From Streptomyces sp. Tue6028 (GTDB lineage Bacteria; Actinomycetota; Actinomycetes; Streptomycetales; Streptomycetaceae): 64,000 nucleotides of DNA. Of this stretch, positions 52,321-60,929 are shown piece after piece. Every line of letters starts with the position of its first letter. The first letter of the stretch is position 1. The notes below the pieces were generated by a model. It had not been told where the DNA came from. It did not search any database and saw only the letters and a list, made by a program, of their open reading frames with translations. The position numbers and the translations under genes were made by a program. The DNA lies in NCBI RefSeq assembly GCF_002300165.1, contig NZ_MLCE01000014.1, forward strand, positions 62,001 to 126,000. The letters are read 5' to 3'.

Positions 52321-53532
52321 ATGGCAGGATCCGCCGGTACGCCGGGCACCCCGCGCGTCCTGCGCGCCATGAACGACCGCGCCGCCCTCGACCTGCTCCT
52401 CGCGCACGGACCGCTGTCGCGGACCAGGATCGGGAAGCTCACCGGGCTGTCCAAGCCCACCGCGTCGCAGCTCCTCGCCCGTCTGGAGGCGGCGGGCCTC
52501 GTCCTCGCCACCGGCACCAGCGAGGGCCGCCCCGGCCCCAACGCCCAGCTGTACGTGGTCAATCCGGGCGCGGGCCACGCCGCGGGCCTGGACGTCACCC
52601 CCGAGCGCATCCTCGCCGCCGTCGCCGACATCACCGGCCGCACGGTCGGCGAGTACGAACTGCCCACCCCCGGCCGGCACCCCTCCCAGCCGGTCGTCCG
52701 CCAGGTCACCGACGCCCTCGACGGCGCGGTGAAGGCGGCCGGGCTCGCCCGCGACGACGTCCGCCGGCTCGTCATCGGCACCCCCGGCGCCTTCGACCCG
52801 AACACCGGCCGGCTGCGCTACGCCTCGCACCTGCCCGGCTGGCACTCCCCCAGCCTGCTCGACGAACTGGCGGCCGCGCTGCCGATGCCCGTCGAGTACG
52901 AGAACGACGTCAATCTCGTGGCCATCGCCGAACAGCGGCTGGGCGCGGCCCGCGGCCACGACGACTTCGTCCTGCTGTGGAACGAGGGCGGTCTCGGCGC
53001 CGCACTCGTCCTGGGTGGCCGGCTGCACCGCGGCTGGACCGGCGGCGCGGGCGAGGTCGGCTTCCTGCCGGTGCCGGGCGCGCCCCTGGTCCGCCAGGTG
53101 ACCAAGGCCAACAGCGGCGGTTACCAGGAGCTGGCCGGTTCGCAGGCCATCCCCAAGCTGGCGCGCGAGCTCGGCATCAAGGACGTACCCGCCGGTCCGT
53201 ACGCCGAGGTCGCCGCCGCCGTCGTCGAGCGGGCCGCCGCCCTCGACGAGGGGCCGTACCGGCGGCTGCTGGAGACGTACGCGACGGGGCTCGCCACGGG
53301 TCTCGCCTCGCTCGTCTCGGTGCTCGATCCCGAGCTCGTGGTCCTCAGCGGCACCTCGCTCACCGCGGGCGGCGAGCCACTGCGCACCCTGGTCCAGGCC
53401 GAGCTGGAGGAGCTGGCCGCGTCCCGGCCGCGCCTCGTCGTCGGCGACGTACACGAACACCCCGTGCTCCGGGGCGCGTTGGAAAGCGCCCTGGCGGCCA
53501 CCCGCGACGAGGTCTTCGACACCTCCCGCTAG
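52321..53532 (+). CDS. csnR: ROK-family transcription repressor CsnR
   Basis: A 403-residue protein. N-terminal winged helix (LLLAHGPLSRTRIGKLTGLS, PTASQLLARLEAAGLV) and a ROK sugar-kinase-like domain (GLDVTPERILAAVADITG, VIGTPGAFDP, GAGEVGFLP). Context with a sugar ABC importer, a GH4 enzyme and a kinase matches the S. coelicolor csnR-K operon, whose product represses chitosan-oligosaccharide uptake and chitosanase. I chose ATG 52321 with AAAGGCAGG 10 nt upstream; GTG 52309 is an alternative. A TTGACG/TACGTT promoter and a palindrome precede it. Confidence 0.82.
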   Translation: MAGSAGTPGTPRVLRAMNDRAALDLLLAHGPLSRTRIGKLTGLSKPTASQLLARLEAAGLVLATGTSEGRPGPNAQLYVVNPGAGHAAGLDVTPERILAAVADITGRTVGEYELPTPGRHPSQPVVRQVTDALDGAVKAAGLARDDVRRLVIGTPGAFDPNTGRLRYASHLPGWHSPSLLDELAAALPMPVEYENDVNLVAIAEQRLGAARGHDDFVLLWNEGGLGAALVLGGRLHRGWTGGAGEVGFLPVPGAPLVRQVTKANSGGYQELAGSQAIPKLARELGIKDVPAGPYAEVAAAVVERAAALDEGPYRRLLETYATGLATGLASLVSVLDPELVVLSGTSLTAGGEPLRTLVQAELEELAASRPRLVVGDVHEHPVLRGALESALAATRDEVFDTSR

Positions 53533-53591
53533 CCGGTTCCCGCACCCTCTCACCCCCTTCACCGCCCCGCCCTGCCTAGGGAGACCCCGTC

Positions 53592-54929
53592 ATGCCCGGA
53601 ATGTCCAGGAAAGCGGTCGTCGCGCTCGCCGCCTCCGCCTCCATAGCCCTCCTCACCACCGCCTGTACCGGCCAGTCCGGCTCCGGCGCCGACGACGACG
53701 CGTCCAAGGAACAGACGATCAACTTCTGGCACGCGTGGAGCGCGCCGGGCGAGGTCAAGGCCGTGAAGTCGCTGGTCGCGGGCTTCGAGAAGGCGCACCC
53801 CAACATCCACGTGAACATCGTCGGCAACATGACGGACGACAAGATCAACCAGGCGCTGCGGGCCGGCGGCGACAAGGCGCCCGACGTCGTCTCGTCCTTC
53901 ACCACCAACAACGTCGGCAAGTTCTGCTCGTCGGGCGCCTTCGTCGACCTGAACCCCTTCTTCAAGAAGTCGGGCATCGACCCGGAGACGACGTTCCCGA
54001 AGGCGATGAACGAGTACACCCAGTTCGACGGCAACCGCTGCACGGTGCCGCTGCTCGGTGACGCGTACGGGCTCTACTACAACAAGACCGCCTTCGAGAA
54101 GGCCGGGATCGACGGTCCGCCGAAGACCTGGTCCGAGTTCGAGAAGGACGCCAAGAAGCTCACCGTCTCCAAGGGCGACTCCTACGAGCAGCTCGGCTTC
54201 ATGCCGAACTACCACGGCTGGGAGTCCACCACCGAGCACTACTTCGGGCAGTTCTCGCCGACGTACTTCGACAGCAACGGCAAGTCGAACATCGCCAAGG
54301 ACCCCGCTTTCACCGCCGGGTTCACCCTCCAGAAGAAGCTCGTCGACGAGCTCGGCGGCTTCCAGAAGCTGGAGCGGTACCGCTCCAAGCTCGGCGACGA
54401 GTGGGGCCCCAAGCACCCCTTCCACACCGGCCAGGTCGCCATGCAGCTGGACGGCGAGTGGCGCCTCGGCATGGCCGAGGACGCCAAGCCCGGCTTCGAG
54501 ATCGGCGTGGCACCGCTGCCCGTGCCCGACGACCAGGCCGACCAGTACGGCAAGGGCTACATCACCGGCACCATCGCGGGCATCGCGTCCACCAGCAAGA
54601 AGCAGAACGCGGCCTGGGAACTGGTCGAATACATGACCACGAACACCGACGCGGTGGTCGGCTTCGCCAACGACATCCACAACGTCCCGTCCACGCTCGC
54701 CGCGCTCAAGTCCCCGAAGCTGAAGTACGACCCGCGCTTCAAGACCTTCCTGGACATCGCGTCCGACCCGAACTCGACGACGACGCCCGCCTCCATCAAC
54801 GGCGGCACCTACCTCGTGACGCTCCAGCAGTTCGGGTACGACTACGAGAGCGGCAAGGCCAAGGATCTGAAGGCGGGTCTGGAGAGCACCGCCAAGCAGA
54901 TCGACACGGACATCGCGCAGGCGAAGTAG
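53592..54929 (+). CDS. csnE: Sugar ABC transporter substrate-binding lipoprotein
   Basis: A 445-residue solute-binding protein of the CUT1 family. A lipoprotein signal ends in LLTTAC (Cys25). The mature protein opens TINFWHAWSAPGEVKAVKSL, typical of family 1 sugar binders, and contains GLYYNKTAFEKAGID. By position it binds glucosamine oligosaccharides at the membrane surface. ATG after GGGAG. No ATPase gene is in the operon; a shared MsiK-type ATPase elsewhere would be needed, as usual in Streptomyces. Confidence 0.88.
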   Translation: MPGMSRKAVVALAASASIALLTTACTGQSGSGADDDASKEQTINFWHAWSAPGEVKAVKSLVAGFEKAHPNIHVNIVGNMTDDKINQALRAGGDKAPDVVSSFTTNNVGKFCSSGAFVDLNPFFKKSGIDPETTFPKAMNEYTQFDGNRCTVPLLGDAYGLYYNKTAFEKAGIDGPPKTWSEFEKDAKKLTVSKGDSYEQLGFMPNYHGWESTTEHYFGQFSPTYFDSNGKSNIAKDPAFTAGFTLQKKLVDELGGFQKLERYRSKLGDEWGPKHPFHTGQVAMQLDGEWRLGMAEDAKPGFEIGVAPLPVPDDQADQYGKGYITGTIAGIASTSKKQNAAWELVEYMTTNTDAVVGFANDIHNVPSTLAALKSPKLKYDPRFKTFLDIASDPNSTTTPASINGGTYLVTLQQFGYDYESGKAKDLKAGLESTAKQIDTDIAQAK

Positions 54930-54936
54930 GCCCGGG

Positions 54937-55878
54937 ATGAGCACCGTCACGCTGGCTTCGAAGCGCCGTCGTTCGGCGCTTCGGACCCTCGCCTTCATGT
55001 CGCCCTGGCTGATCGGCTTCGCGGTCTTCTTCGCCTACCCGCTGATCTCGACCGTCTACTTCTCCTTCATGCACTACGACGGCTTCAAGCCGCCGACGTG
55101 GAGCGGCACGAAGAACTGGACGTACGTCTTCGAGAACTACCCGCTGTTCTGGCCCGCGTTGCGCAACACCCTGTGGCTGGTCGTCGTGATGGTCAGCCTG
55201 CGGGTCGTGTTCGGACTCGGGGTCGGTCTGCTGATCACGAAGATCAAGACGGGTACGGGGGTCTTCCGTACCCTCTTCTACCTGCCCTACCTGGCACCGC
55301 CCGTCGCCGCCACCATGGCCTTCGCCTTCCTCCTCAACCCCGGTACGGGACCGGTCAACTCGATCCTGGAGAAGGCGGGCATCCCTGCCCCCGGCTGGTT
55401 CAACGACCCGACGTGGTCGAAGCCCGCCCTGACCCTGCTGGCCCTGTGGGGCATCGGCGACCTGATGGTCATCTTCATGGCCGCGCTGCTCGACGTACCG
55501 ACCGAGCAGTACGAGGCCGCCCAGCTGGACGGCGCCTCCGCGTGGCAGCGGTTCCGGTACGTCACGCTGCCGAACATCTCGCCGATCGTGATGTTCGCCG
55601 TGGTCACCGGGGTCATCCAGACCATGCAGTACTACACGCAGCCGCTGATCGCCGGGAAGGTCGCCTCGGGCGTCATCCAGGGCGCCGGCACGCAGTTCGA
55701 GCCCGGCTACCCCGACAAGTCGACGCTCACCCTGCCGCAGCTCGTCTACAACCTCGGCTTCCAGCGCTTCGACTACGGCTCCGCCTGTGTGGTCGCGCTC
55801 GTGCTGTTCGCCCTGTCCATGGTGTTCACCGCGTTCCTGATGCGGCGCCGGGGCGGCCTCATCCAGGCAGGTGACTGA
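54937..55878 (+). CDS. csnF: Sugar ABC transporter permease (MalF-type)
   Basis: A 313-residue membrane protein with six helices, opening AFMSPWLIGFAVFFAYPLIS, and the ATPase-contact EAA loop YEAAQLDGASAWQRFRYVTL before NISPIV. It starts 7 bp after csnE and ends 2 bp before the next permease. Forms the channel with the MalG-type partner. Confidence 0.92.
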   Translation: MSTVTLASKRRRSALRTLAFMSPWLIGFAVFFAYPLISTVYFSFMHYDGFKPPTWSGTKNWTYVFENYPLFWPALRNTLWLVVVMVSLRVVFGLGVGLLITKIKTGTGVFRTLFYLPYLAPPVAATMAFAFLLNPGTGPVNSILEKAGIPAPGWFNDPTWSKPALTLLALWGIGDLMVIFMAALLDVPTEQYEAAQLDGASAWQRFRYVTLPNISPIVMFAVVTGVIQTMQYYTQPLIAGKVASGVIQGAGTQFEPGYPDKSTLTLPQLVYNLGFQRFDYGSACVVALVLFALSMVFTAFLMRRRGGLIQAGD

Positions 55879-55880
55879 CC

Positions 55881-56774
55881 ATGACCCAAGTACTCGACAA
55901 GCCGGTGGGACTGAAGGCACCCTCCTCGCCCGCCGAGCGCACCGCCCGCCGCCGGGCCCTTCTGGAGTGGGTCGCGGTCCACGCGCTGGGCATCGCCGCA
56001 GCCCTCTTCTTCGTCCTGCCCTTCGTGTTCGTGTTCCTGACCTCGCTGATGAGCGACACCCAGGCCCTCAGCCGCGACCTGATCCCGCACACCTGGGAGT
56101 GGGGCAACTACAAGAAGGTCTTCGACACGCCCGGCTTCCTGACCTGGTGGAAGAACACCCTGCTGTACGCCGGTGCCGGCACCGTCCTCACGGTCGTGTC
56201 GTCCATCCCCGTGGCGTACGCGCTCGCCAAGTTCCGCTTCCGCGGCCGGAACCTGTCGCTGATGCTGGTGATCTCGATGATGATGCTGCCGCCGCAGGTC
56301 GTCGTCATCCCGATGTACCTCTTCTGGGCGAAGCAGCTGGACCTGTCCGGCACCCTGTGGCCGCTGATCATCCCGATGGCCTTCGGCGACGCGTTCTCCA
56401 TCTTCCTGCTGCGCCAGTTCCTGATGACCATCCCGAACGAGTACGTGGACGCGGCGAGGGTGGACGGCTGCGGGGAGCTGCGGACCCTGCTGCGCGTCGT
56501 CCTGCCGATGGCCAGGCCGGGCATCGCCGCCGTCGCGCTCTTCCAGTTCTTCTACGCCTGGAACGACTACTTCGGGCCCCAGATCTACGCGTCGGAGAAC
56601 CCGGGCGCCTGGACCCTCAGTTACGGACTGGAGTCGTTCAAGGGCGCGCACCACACCGACTGGAACCTCACCATGGCCGCTACCGTGCTGGTCATGGCCC
56701 CTGTGATCCTCGTGTTCTTCTTCGCACAGAAGGCGTTCGTCGAGGGTGTCACGCTCACCGGAGTGAAGGGTTGA
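55881..56774 (+). CDS. csnG: Sugar ABC transporter permease (MalG-type)
   Basis: A 297-residue membrane protein with six helices (ALGIAAALFFVLPFVFVFLT near the start) and the EAA loop YVDAARVDGCGELRTLLRVV followed by LPMARPG. Two bp separate it from csnF. It completes the importer with CsnE and CsnF. Confidence 0.92.
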   Translation: MTQVLDKPVGLKAPSSPAERTARRRALLEWVAVHALGIAAALFFVLPFVFVFLTSLMSDTQALSRDLIPHTWEWGNYKKVFDTPGFLTWWKNTLLYAGAGTVLTVVSSIPVAYALAKFRFRGRNLSLMLVISMMMLPPQVVVIPMYLFWAKQLDLSGTLWPLIIPMAFGDAFSIFLLRQFLMTIPNEYVDAARVDGCGELRTLLRVVLPMARPGIAAVALFQFFYAWNDYFGPQIYASENPGAWTLSYGLESFKGAHHTDWNLTMAATVLVMAPVILVFFFAQKAFVEGVTLTGVKG

Positions 56775-56781
56775 ACCACAC

Positions 56782-58047
56782 ATGAAACTCACCGTGGTCG
56801 GCGGGGGATCGACCTACACCCCCGAACTCGTCGACGGGTTCGCGCGGCTCAGGGACACCCTGCCCGTCGAGGAACTGGTCCTCGTCGACCCCGCCGCCGA
56901 ACGCCTGGAACTGGTGGGCGGCCTCGCCCGGCGGATCTTCGCGAAGCAGGGGCATCCCGGACGGATCGTCACCACGTCCGACCTGGACGCCGGAGTCGAG
57001 GGCGCCGACGCCGTCCTGCTGCAACTGCGCGTCGGCGGCCAGGCGGCCCGCGAACAGGACGAGACCTGGCCGCTGGAGTGCGGCTGCATCGGGCAGGAGA
57101 CCACCGGCGCGGGCGGCCTGGCGAAGGCGTTGCGCACGGTCCCGGTGGTGCTCGACATCGCCGAGCGTGTCCGCCGCACCAACCCGGACGCCTGGATCAT
57201 CGACTTCACCAACCCCGTGGGCATCGTCACCCGCGCCCTCCTCCAGGCCGGCCACCGGACCGTCGGACTGTGCAACGTGGCCATCGGCTTCCAGCGGAAG
57301 TTCGCCGCGCTGCTCGGCGTCGCCCCCGCCGACGTGCACCTCGACCACGTCGGCCTCAACCACCTCACCTGGGAGACCGGCGTACGCCTCGGCGGCCCCG
57401 AGGGCGAGAACGTGCTGCCCAAGCTGCTCGCCGAGCACGGCGACGCCGTCGCCGACGACCTGCGCCTGCCGCGCACCCTCGTCGACCGCCTCGGCGTCGT
57501 CCCCTCCTACTACCTGCGCTACTACTACGCGCACGACGAGGTCGTGCGCGATCTGCGGACCAAGCCGTCCCGGGCCGCCGAAGTCGCGGCGATGGAGAAG
57601 CAGTTGCTGGAGATGTACGGCGACCCGGCGCTCGACGAGAAGCCCGAGCTGCTCGCCAGGCGCGGCGGGGCCTACTACTCCGAGGCGGCCGTGGACCTCG
57701 CGGCCGCCCTGCTCGGCGGCGGGGGCAGCCCGTACCAGGTCGTGAACACGTACAACAAGGGCACGCTCCCCTTCCTGCCCGACGACGCCGTCATCGAGGT
57801 GCAGGCCGCCATCGGGTCCCACGGGCCCGCACCGCTGCCCGTGCCTGCCGTGGACCCGCTGTACGCGGGCCTGATGGCGAACGTGACCGCGTACGAGGAC
57901 CTGGCGCTGGAGGCCGCCCTGCGCGGTGGCCGCGACCGCGTCTTCCGGGCTCTGCTCGCCCATCCCCTGATCGGCCAGTACGCGTACGCCGACACCCTCA
58001 CCGACCAGCTGATCGCGCACAACCGGGAGCACCTCGCGTGGGCATGA
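56782..58047 (+). CDS. csnH: GH4-family 6-phospho-glycosidase
   Basis: A 421-residue NAD- and Mn-dependent glycosidase. Rossmann motif VVGGGSTYTPELVDG at the start, IDFTNPVGIVT, the metal cysteine in LCNVAIGFQRKF, and DHVGLNHLTW. GH4 enzymes cleave phosphorylated disaccharides by a redox-elimination mechanism. In this operon it probably splits imported chito-oligosaccharides after or before phosphorylation; the exact substrate is inferred. The stop overlaps the kinase start (ATGA). Confidence 0.9.
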   Translation: MKLTVVGGGSTYTPELVDGFARLRDTLPVEELVLVDPAAERLELVGGLARRIFAKQGHPGRIVTTSDLDAGVEGADAVLLQLRVGGQAAREQDETWPLECGCIGQETTGAGGLAKALRTVPVVLDIAERVRRTNPDAWIIDFTNPVGIVTRALLQAGHRTVGLCNVAIGFQRKFAALLGVAPADVHLDHVGLNHLTWETGVRLGGPEGENVLPKLLAEHGDAVADDLRLPRTLVDRLGVVPSYYLRYYYAHDEVVRDLRTKPSRAAEVAAMEKQLLEMYGDPALDEKPELLARRGGAYYSEAAVDLAAALLGGGGSPYQVVNTYNKGTLPFLPDDAVIEVQAAIGSHGPAPLPVPAVDPLYAGLMANVTAYEDLALEAALRGGRDRVFRALLAHPLIGQYAYADTLTDQLIAHNREHLAWA

Positions 58048-59090
58048 CGTCATCGGGTCCGGGCGCCGGGACGGCCGCCGGGACCGGCCCCGCGCACCCC
58101 GCGCCCGCCCCGGCCTCCCGGGACACGGCGCTGGTCCTGGCCATCGACGCGGGGAACAGCAAGACCGACGTCGCCGTGATCACCGCCGACGGCGAGGTCG
58201 CCGGCACCGCGCGCGGCGGCGGCTTCCGCCCGCCGGCCGTGGGGGTCGACACCGCCGTGGACACCGTCGGCGAGGCGGTACGGAGGGCCTTCGCCGAAGC
58301 CGGCGTGACCTCCGCCTCGCACGTGTCCGCGTGTCTCGCCAACGCGGACCTCCCCGTGGAGGAGGAGCAGCTGGCCGCCGCGCTGCACGCGCGCGCGTGG
58401 GGGCCGAGCGTGGAGGTGCGCAACGACACCTTCGCGATCCTGCGCGCCGGGATCGCCGAGCCGCGCGGTGTGGCCGTCGTGTGCGGGGCCGGCATCAACT
58501 GCGTCGGCATGCGGCCCGACGGCCGCACCGCCCGCTTCCCCGCGATAGGTCGTATCTCCGGTGACTGGGGCGGCGGTTGGGGCCTGGCGGAGGAGGCCCT
58601 GTGGTACGCGGCGCGCGCCGAGGACGGGCGCGGCGGCCCCACGGCCCTGGCCCGGACCCTGCCCGCGCACTTCGGGCTCACCTCCATGTACGCGCTCATC
58701 GAGGCCCTCCATCTGGGGGACGTCGACACGGCCCGGCGGCACGAGCTGACACCCGTGCTGTTCGCCACCGCGGGGGACGGCGACGCGGTGGCCCGCTCCC
58801 TCGTCGACCGGCTCGCGAACGAGGTGGTGGCGATGGCCACGGTCGCGCTGACCCGTCTCGACCTGCTCGCCGAGGAGACCCCGGTCCTGCTCGGCGGGTC
58901 CGTCCTCGCGGCACGCCACCCCCAGCTCGACGACCGCGTACGCGAACTCCTCGCCGCCCGCGCCCCCAAGGCGGTACCCCGCGTGGTCACCAGCAGCCCG
59001 GTGCTCGGCGCGGCACTCCTGGGCCTCGACCACGTCGACGCCCCGGACGCGGTGCACGCGCGCGTGCGGGCGCACTACGAGGAGGCCTGA
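58044..59090 (+). CDS. csnK: BadF/BadG-type sugar kinase (glucosamine / N-acetylglucosamine kinase)
   Basis: A 348-residue ATPase of the actin/hexokinase fold. Phosphate-1 motif AIDAGNSKTDVAVI, GNDT-type loop (VRNDTFAILRAG), VVCGAGINCVG and SGDWGGGWGLAEEAL are those of N-acetylglucosamine kinases. A Pro/Ala/Gly-rich N-terminal tail of about 25 residues is present. Last gene of the csn operon; it phosphorylates the imported sugar to feed aminosugar metabolism. Confidence 0.88.
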   Translation: MTSSGPGAGTAAGTGPAHPAPAPASRDTALVLAIDAGNSKTDVAVITADGEVAGTARGGGFRPPAVGVDTAVDTVGEAVRRAFAEAGVTSASHVSACLANADLPVEEEQLAAALHARAWGPSVEVRNDTFAILRAGIAEPRGVAVVCGAGINCVGMRPDGRTARFPAIGRISGDWGGGWGLAEEALWYAARAEDGRGGPTALARTLPAHFGLTSMYALIEALHLGDVDTARRHELTPVLFATAGDGDAVARSLVDRLANEVVAMATVALTRLDLLAEETPVLLGGSVLAARHPQLDDRVRELLAARAPKAVPRVVTSSPVLGAALLGLDHVDAPDAVHARVRAHYEEA

Positions 59091-59201
59091 GGCCGCCTCG
59101 GGCCGTCGGACGGTCCGCGCCGGGAATTCCCGCACAACCGAGGGAACGAACGGCGCGGACGGCGCCTCTGGTGGGTGTCGATCCCTACCGCAGGAGGCCT
59201 C

Positions 59202-59675
59202 ATGTCCGACCGCACGGCACGACGAGCCGCCGCACCGCTCGCCACGGTGCTCACCGCGGACGCCCTGCTCCACCTCTTCTGGGCGACCGGCTCCACCTGG
59301 CCCGCCGCCGACGAGAAGAGCCTGTCGCACGCCGTCCTGGGCGTCGAGGCACCGTTCACGCCGCCCGTCCTCCTGCCGCTCGCCGCGCTGCTGCTGACGG
59401 CGAGCGGCATCGTCGTCGCCCAGTCCGTACGGCCCGGCCGCCTGCTGCGGCTGGGCACCTTCGCCGTGGCGGCCGGACTGTCGCTGCGCGCTCTCGCCGG
59501 CGTCTACTGGGTCTTCGCCCAGGACACCTCGACGGTGTTCCACCGGCTCAACCTCACGCTCTACACCCCGTTGTGCGCCCTGCTGTGCGTCGCCGCCCTG
59601 CACGTCGCCCGGCACCGGCGCCCCGCTGTCTCCGGGTTCGCCGCGCGCGGGGAAGATGCCGTACGTGTCCGATGA
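59202..59675 (+). CDS. DUF3995-family membrane protein
   Basis: A 157-residue protein with four predicted helices (LLPLAALLLTASGIVVA and TFAVAAGLSLRALAGVYWVF among them). LHLFWATGSTWPAADEKSLS is the family-like N-terminal segment. ATG after CAGGAGG. Its last 20 bp overlap the next sigma-factor gene. Function unknown. Confidence 0.82.
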   Translation: MSDRTARRAAAPLATVLTADALLHLFWATGSTWPAADEKSLSHAVLGVEAPFTPPVLLPLAALLLTASGIVVAQSVRPGRLLRLGTFAVAAGLSLRALAGVYWVFAQDTSTVFHRLNLTLYTPLCALLCVAALHVARHRRPAVSGFAARGEDAVRVR

Positions 59676-60165
59676 CGAAACGGCCCGCCTGGTGCGTGCC
59701 GCGCAGCGCGGCGACACCCTCGCCATGGCCGGGCTGCTCGACGAACTCGCCCCCTACGTGGCCCGTATCTGCGGTCCCATCGCACTCGACCAGGGTCCGG
59801 ACGCCGCGCAGGAGGCCCTCGTCGCGGTCTTCCGTTCGCTGCGCTCCCTGCGGGAGCCGGCCGCGCTGCGCGGCTGGGTCCGCGCCATCGCGGTGCGCGA
59901 GGCGGTCCGGCTCGCCGGGCGGGCCGGCCGCACGCTGCCGGCCGATCTGAGCACCCTCCCGGCCCGCGGAGACCCCCAACTCGGCGCCGACATCAGGGAC
60001 GTGCTGGACCGCCTGTCCCCGGAGCACCGGGCCGTGCTCGTCCTGCGCGACGTGGAGGGCCTGGACGAGCGGGCCGCGGCCGACCTGCTCGGCATCCGCG
60101 TCGGCACGGTCAAGTCCCGGCTGCACCGGGCGCGCGACACCTTCCGGAAGGCGTGGAGCTCATGA
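59656..60165 (+). CDS. ECF-type RNA polymerase sigma factor
   Basis: A 169-residue sigma factor. Region 2 is divergent (MAGLLDELAPYVARICGPIA, AAQEALVAVFRSL) and region 4 is clear (LSPEHRAVLVLRDVEGL, LLGIRVGTVKSRLHRARDTF). It overlaps the DUF3995 gene by 20 bp and the next gene by 4 bp. No zinc anti-sigma is visible; the downstream soluble protein could take that role. Confidence 0.88.
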   Translation: MPYVSDDETARLVRAAQRGDTLAMAGLLDELAPYVARICGPIALDQGPDAAQEALVAVFRSLRSLREPAALRGWVRAIAVREAVRLAGRAGRTLPADLSTLPARGDPQLGADIRDVLDRLSPEHRAVLVLRDVEGLDERAAADLLGIRVGTVKSRLHRARDTFRKAWSS

Positions 60166-60674
60166 CGGAACCCGACAGGACCGAACCCGGGGCGCCCGGA
60201 CACGTGGCGCGCCCCTTCGGGACGGCCGGTGGATGGCCGGTCGCCGACCTCGACCCGGTGCGGCGGCTGCGGGTCCTCGCCGTCGGTGTCCGGGGCGCAC
60301 ATGTCACCGAGGGCTTCGTGCCGGCCCCGTACGACCGCGTGTGGGCGCTGCTCGACGACCTGGAGGGCGACTTCGGGCGGATCGTCCCCGACATGCGACG
60401 GCTGCGCGTCGTGCGGCGAGACGGACCGCGCGTGGAGGCGCTGGCCCGCAGCAGGTACGGGATGCGGGCCGGGCTGCGCGGGGAGCAACGGCCCGGCTGG
60501 TGCTGGCTGCAGAGCCGTTTCCTGCTGATCGGTGTCGCGGCGTCGCCCGAGGGCACCGGGACCCGGGTGGCCTTCACCGGAGGCGTGCGCGTGCCGGGAC
60601 GCGCGGCGCTGGTGCCGCTCGGCGTGCGACGCGAGGGGGAGCGCAGCCTGCGGCGGCTCACCGGTCTGCTCTGA
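60162..60674 (+). CDS. SRPBCC-like soluble protein linked to an ECF sigma factor
   Basis: A 170-residue protein. The text VTEGFVPAPYDRVWALLDDL followed by VVRRDGPRVEALARSRYGM resembles the start of START/SRPBCC ligand-binding folds, and TRVAFTGGVRVPG a later strand. ATGA overlap with the sigma gene. It might sense a hydrophobic ligand for the sigma factor; this is inference. Confidence 0.65.
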   Translation: MTEPDRTEPGAPGHVARPFGTAGGWPVADLDPVRRLRVLAVGVRGAHVTEGFVPAPYDRVWALLDDLEGDFGRIVPDMRRLRVVRRDGPRVEALARSRYGMRAGLRGEQRPGWCWLQSRFLLIGVAASPEGTGTRVAFTGGVRVPGRAALVPLGVRREGERSLRRLTGLL

Positions 60675-60929
60675 CACGAACGGGAACCGAACAGATCCGG
60701 ATCGCGTATTCATGGGAAGGGGGGTGGTGCGGGGGTTTCGCGCTGCGCTGCCGCCCGAACGGCCCGCTGTCGTACGGAGGCCGCGGGGCAATCCGAACAA
60801 GATCCAGTCAAGGCCTGTGCGGATGTCAGCCACGGCGGGGATACTTGCGGCCGTGCACCTTCGTCCGCGCTCCGTACCACCGGCGCACGGGACGACGGTG
60901 ACGGAACGGATGACCATGGGGGAGGTCAA

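Noticed and set aside
60675..60929. Short gene between the SRPBCC-like and GlnX-like genes
   Set aside because: Several short frames exist but none has a ribosome site with sensible composition.
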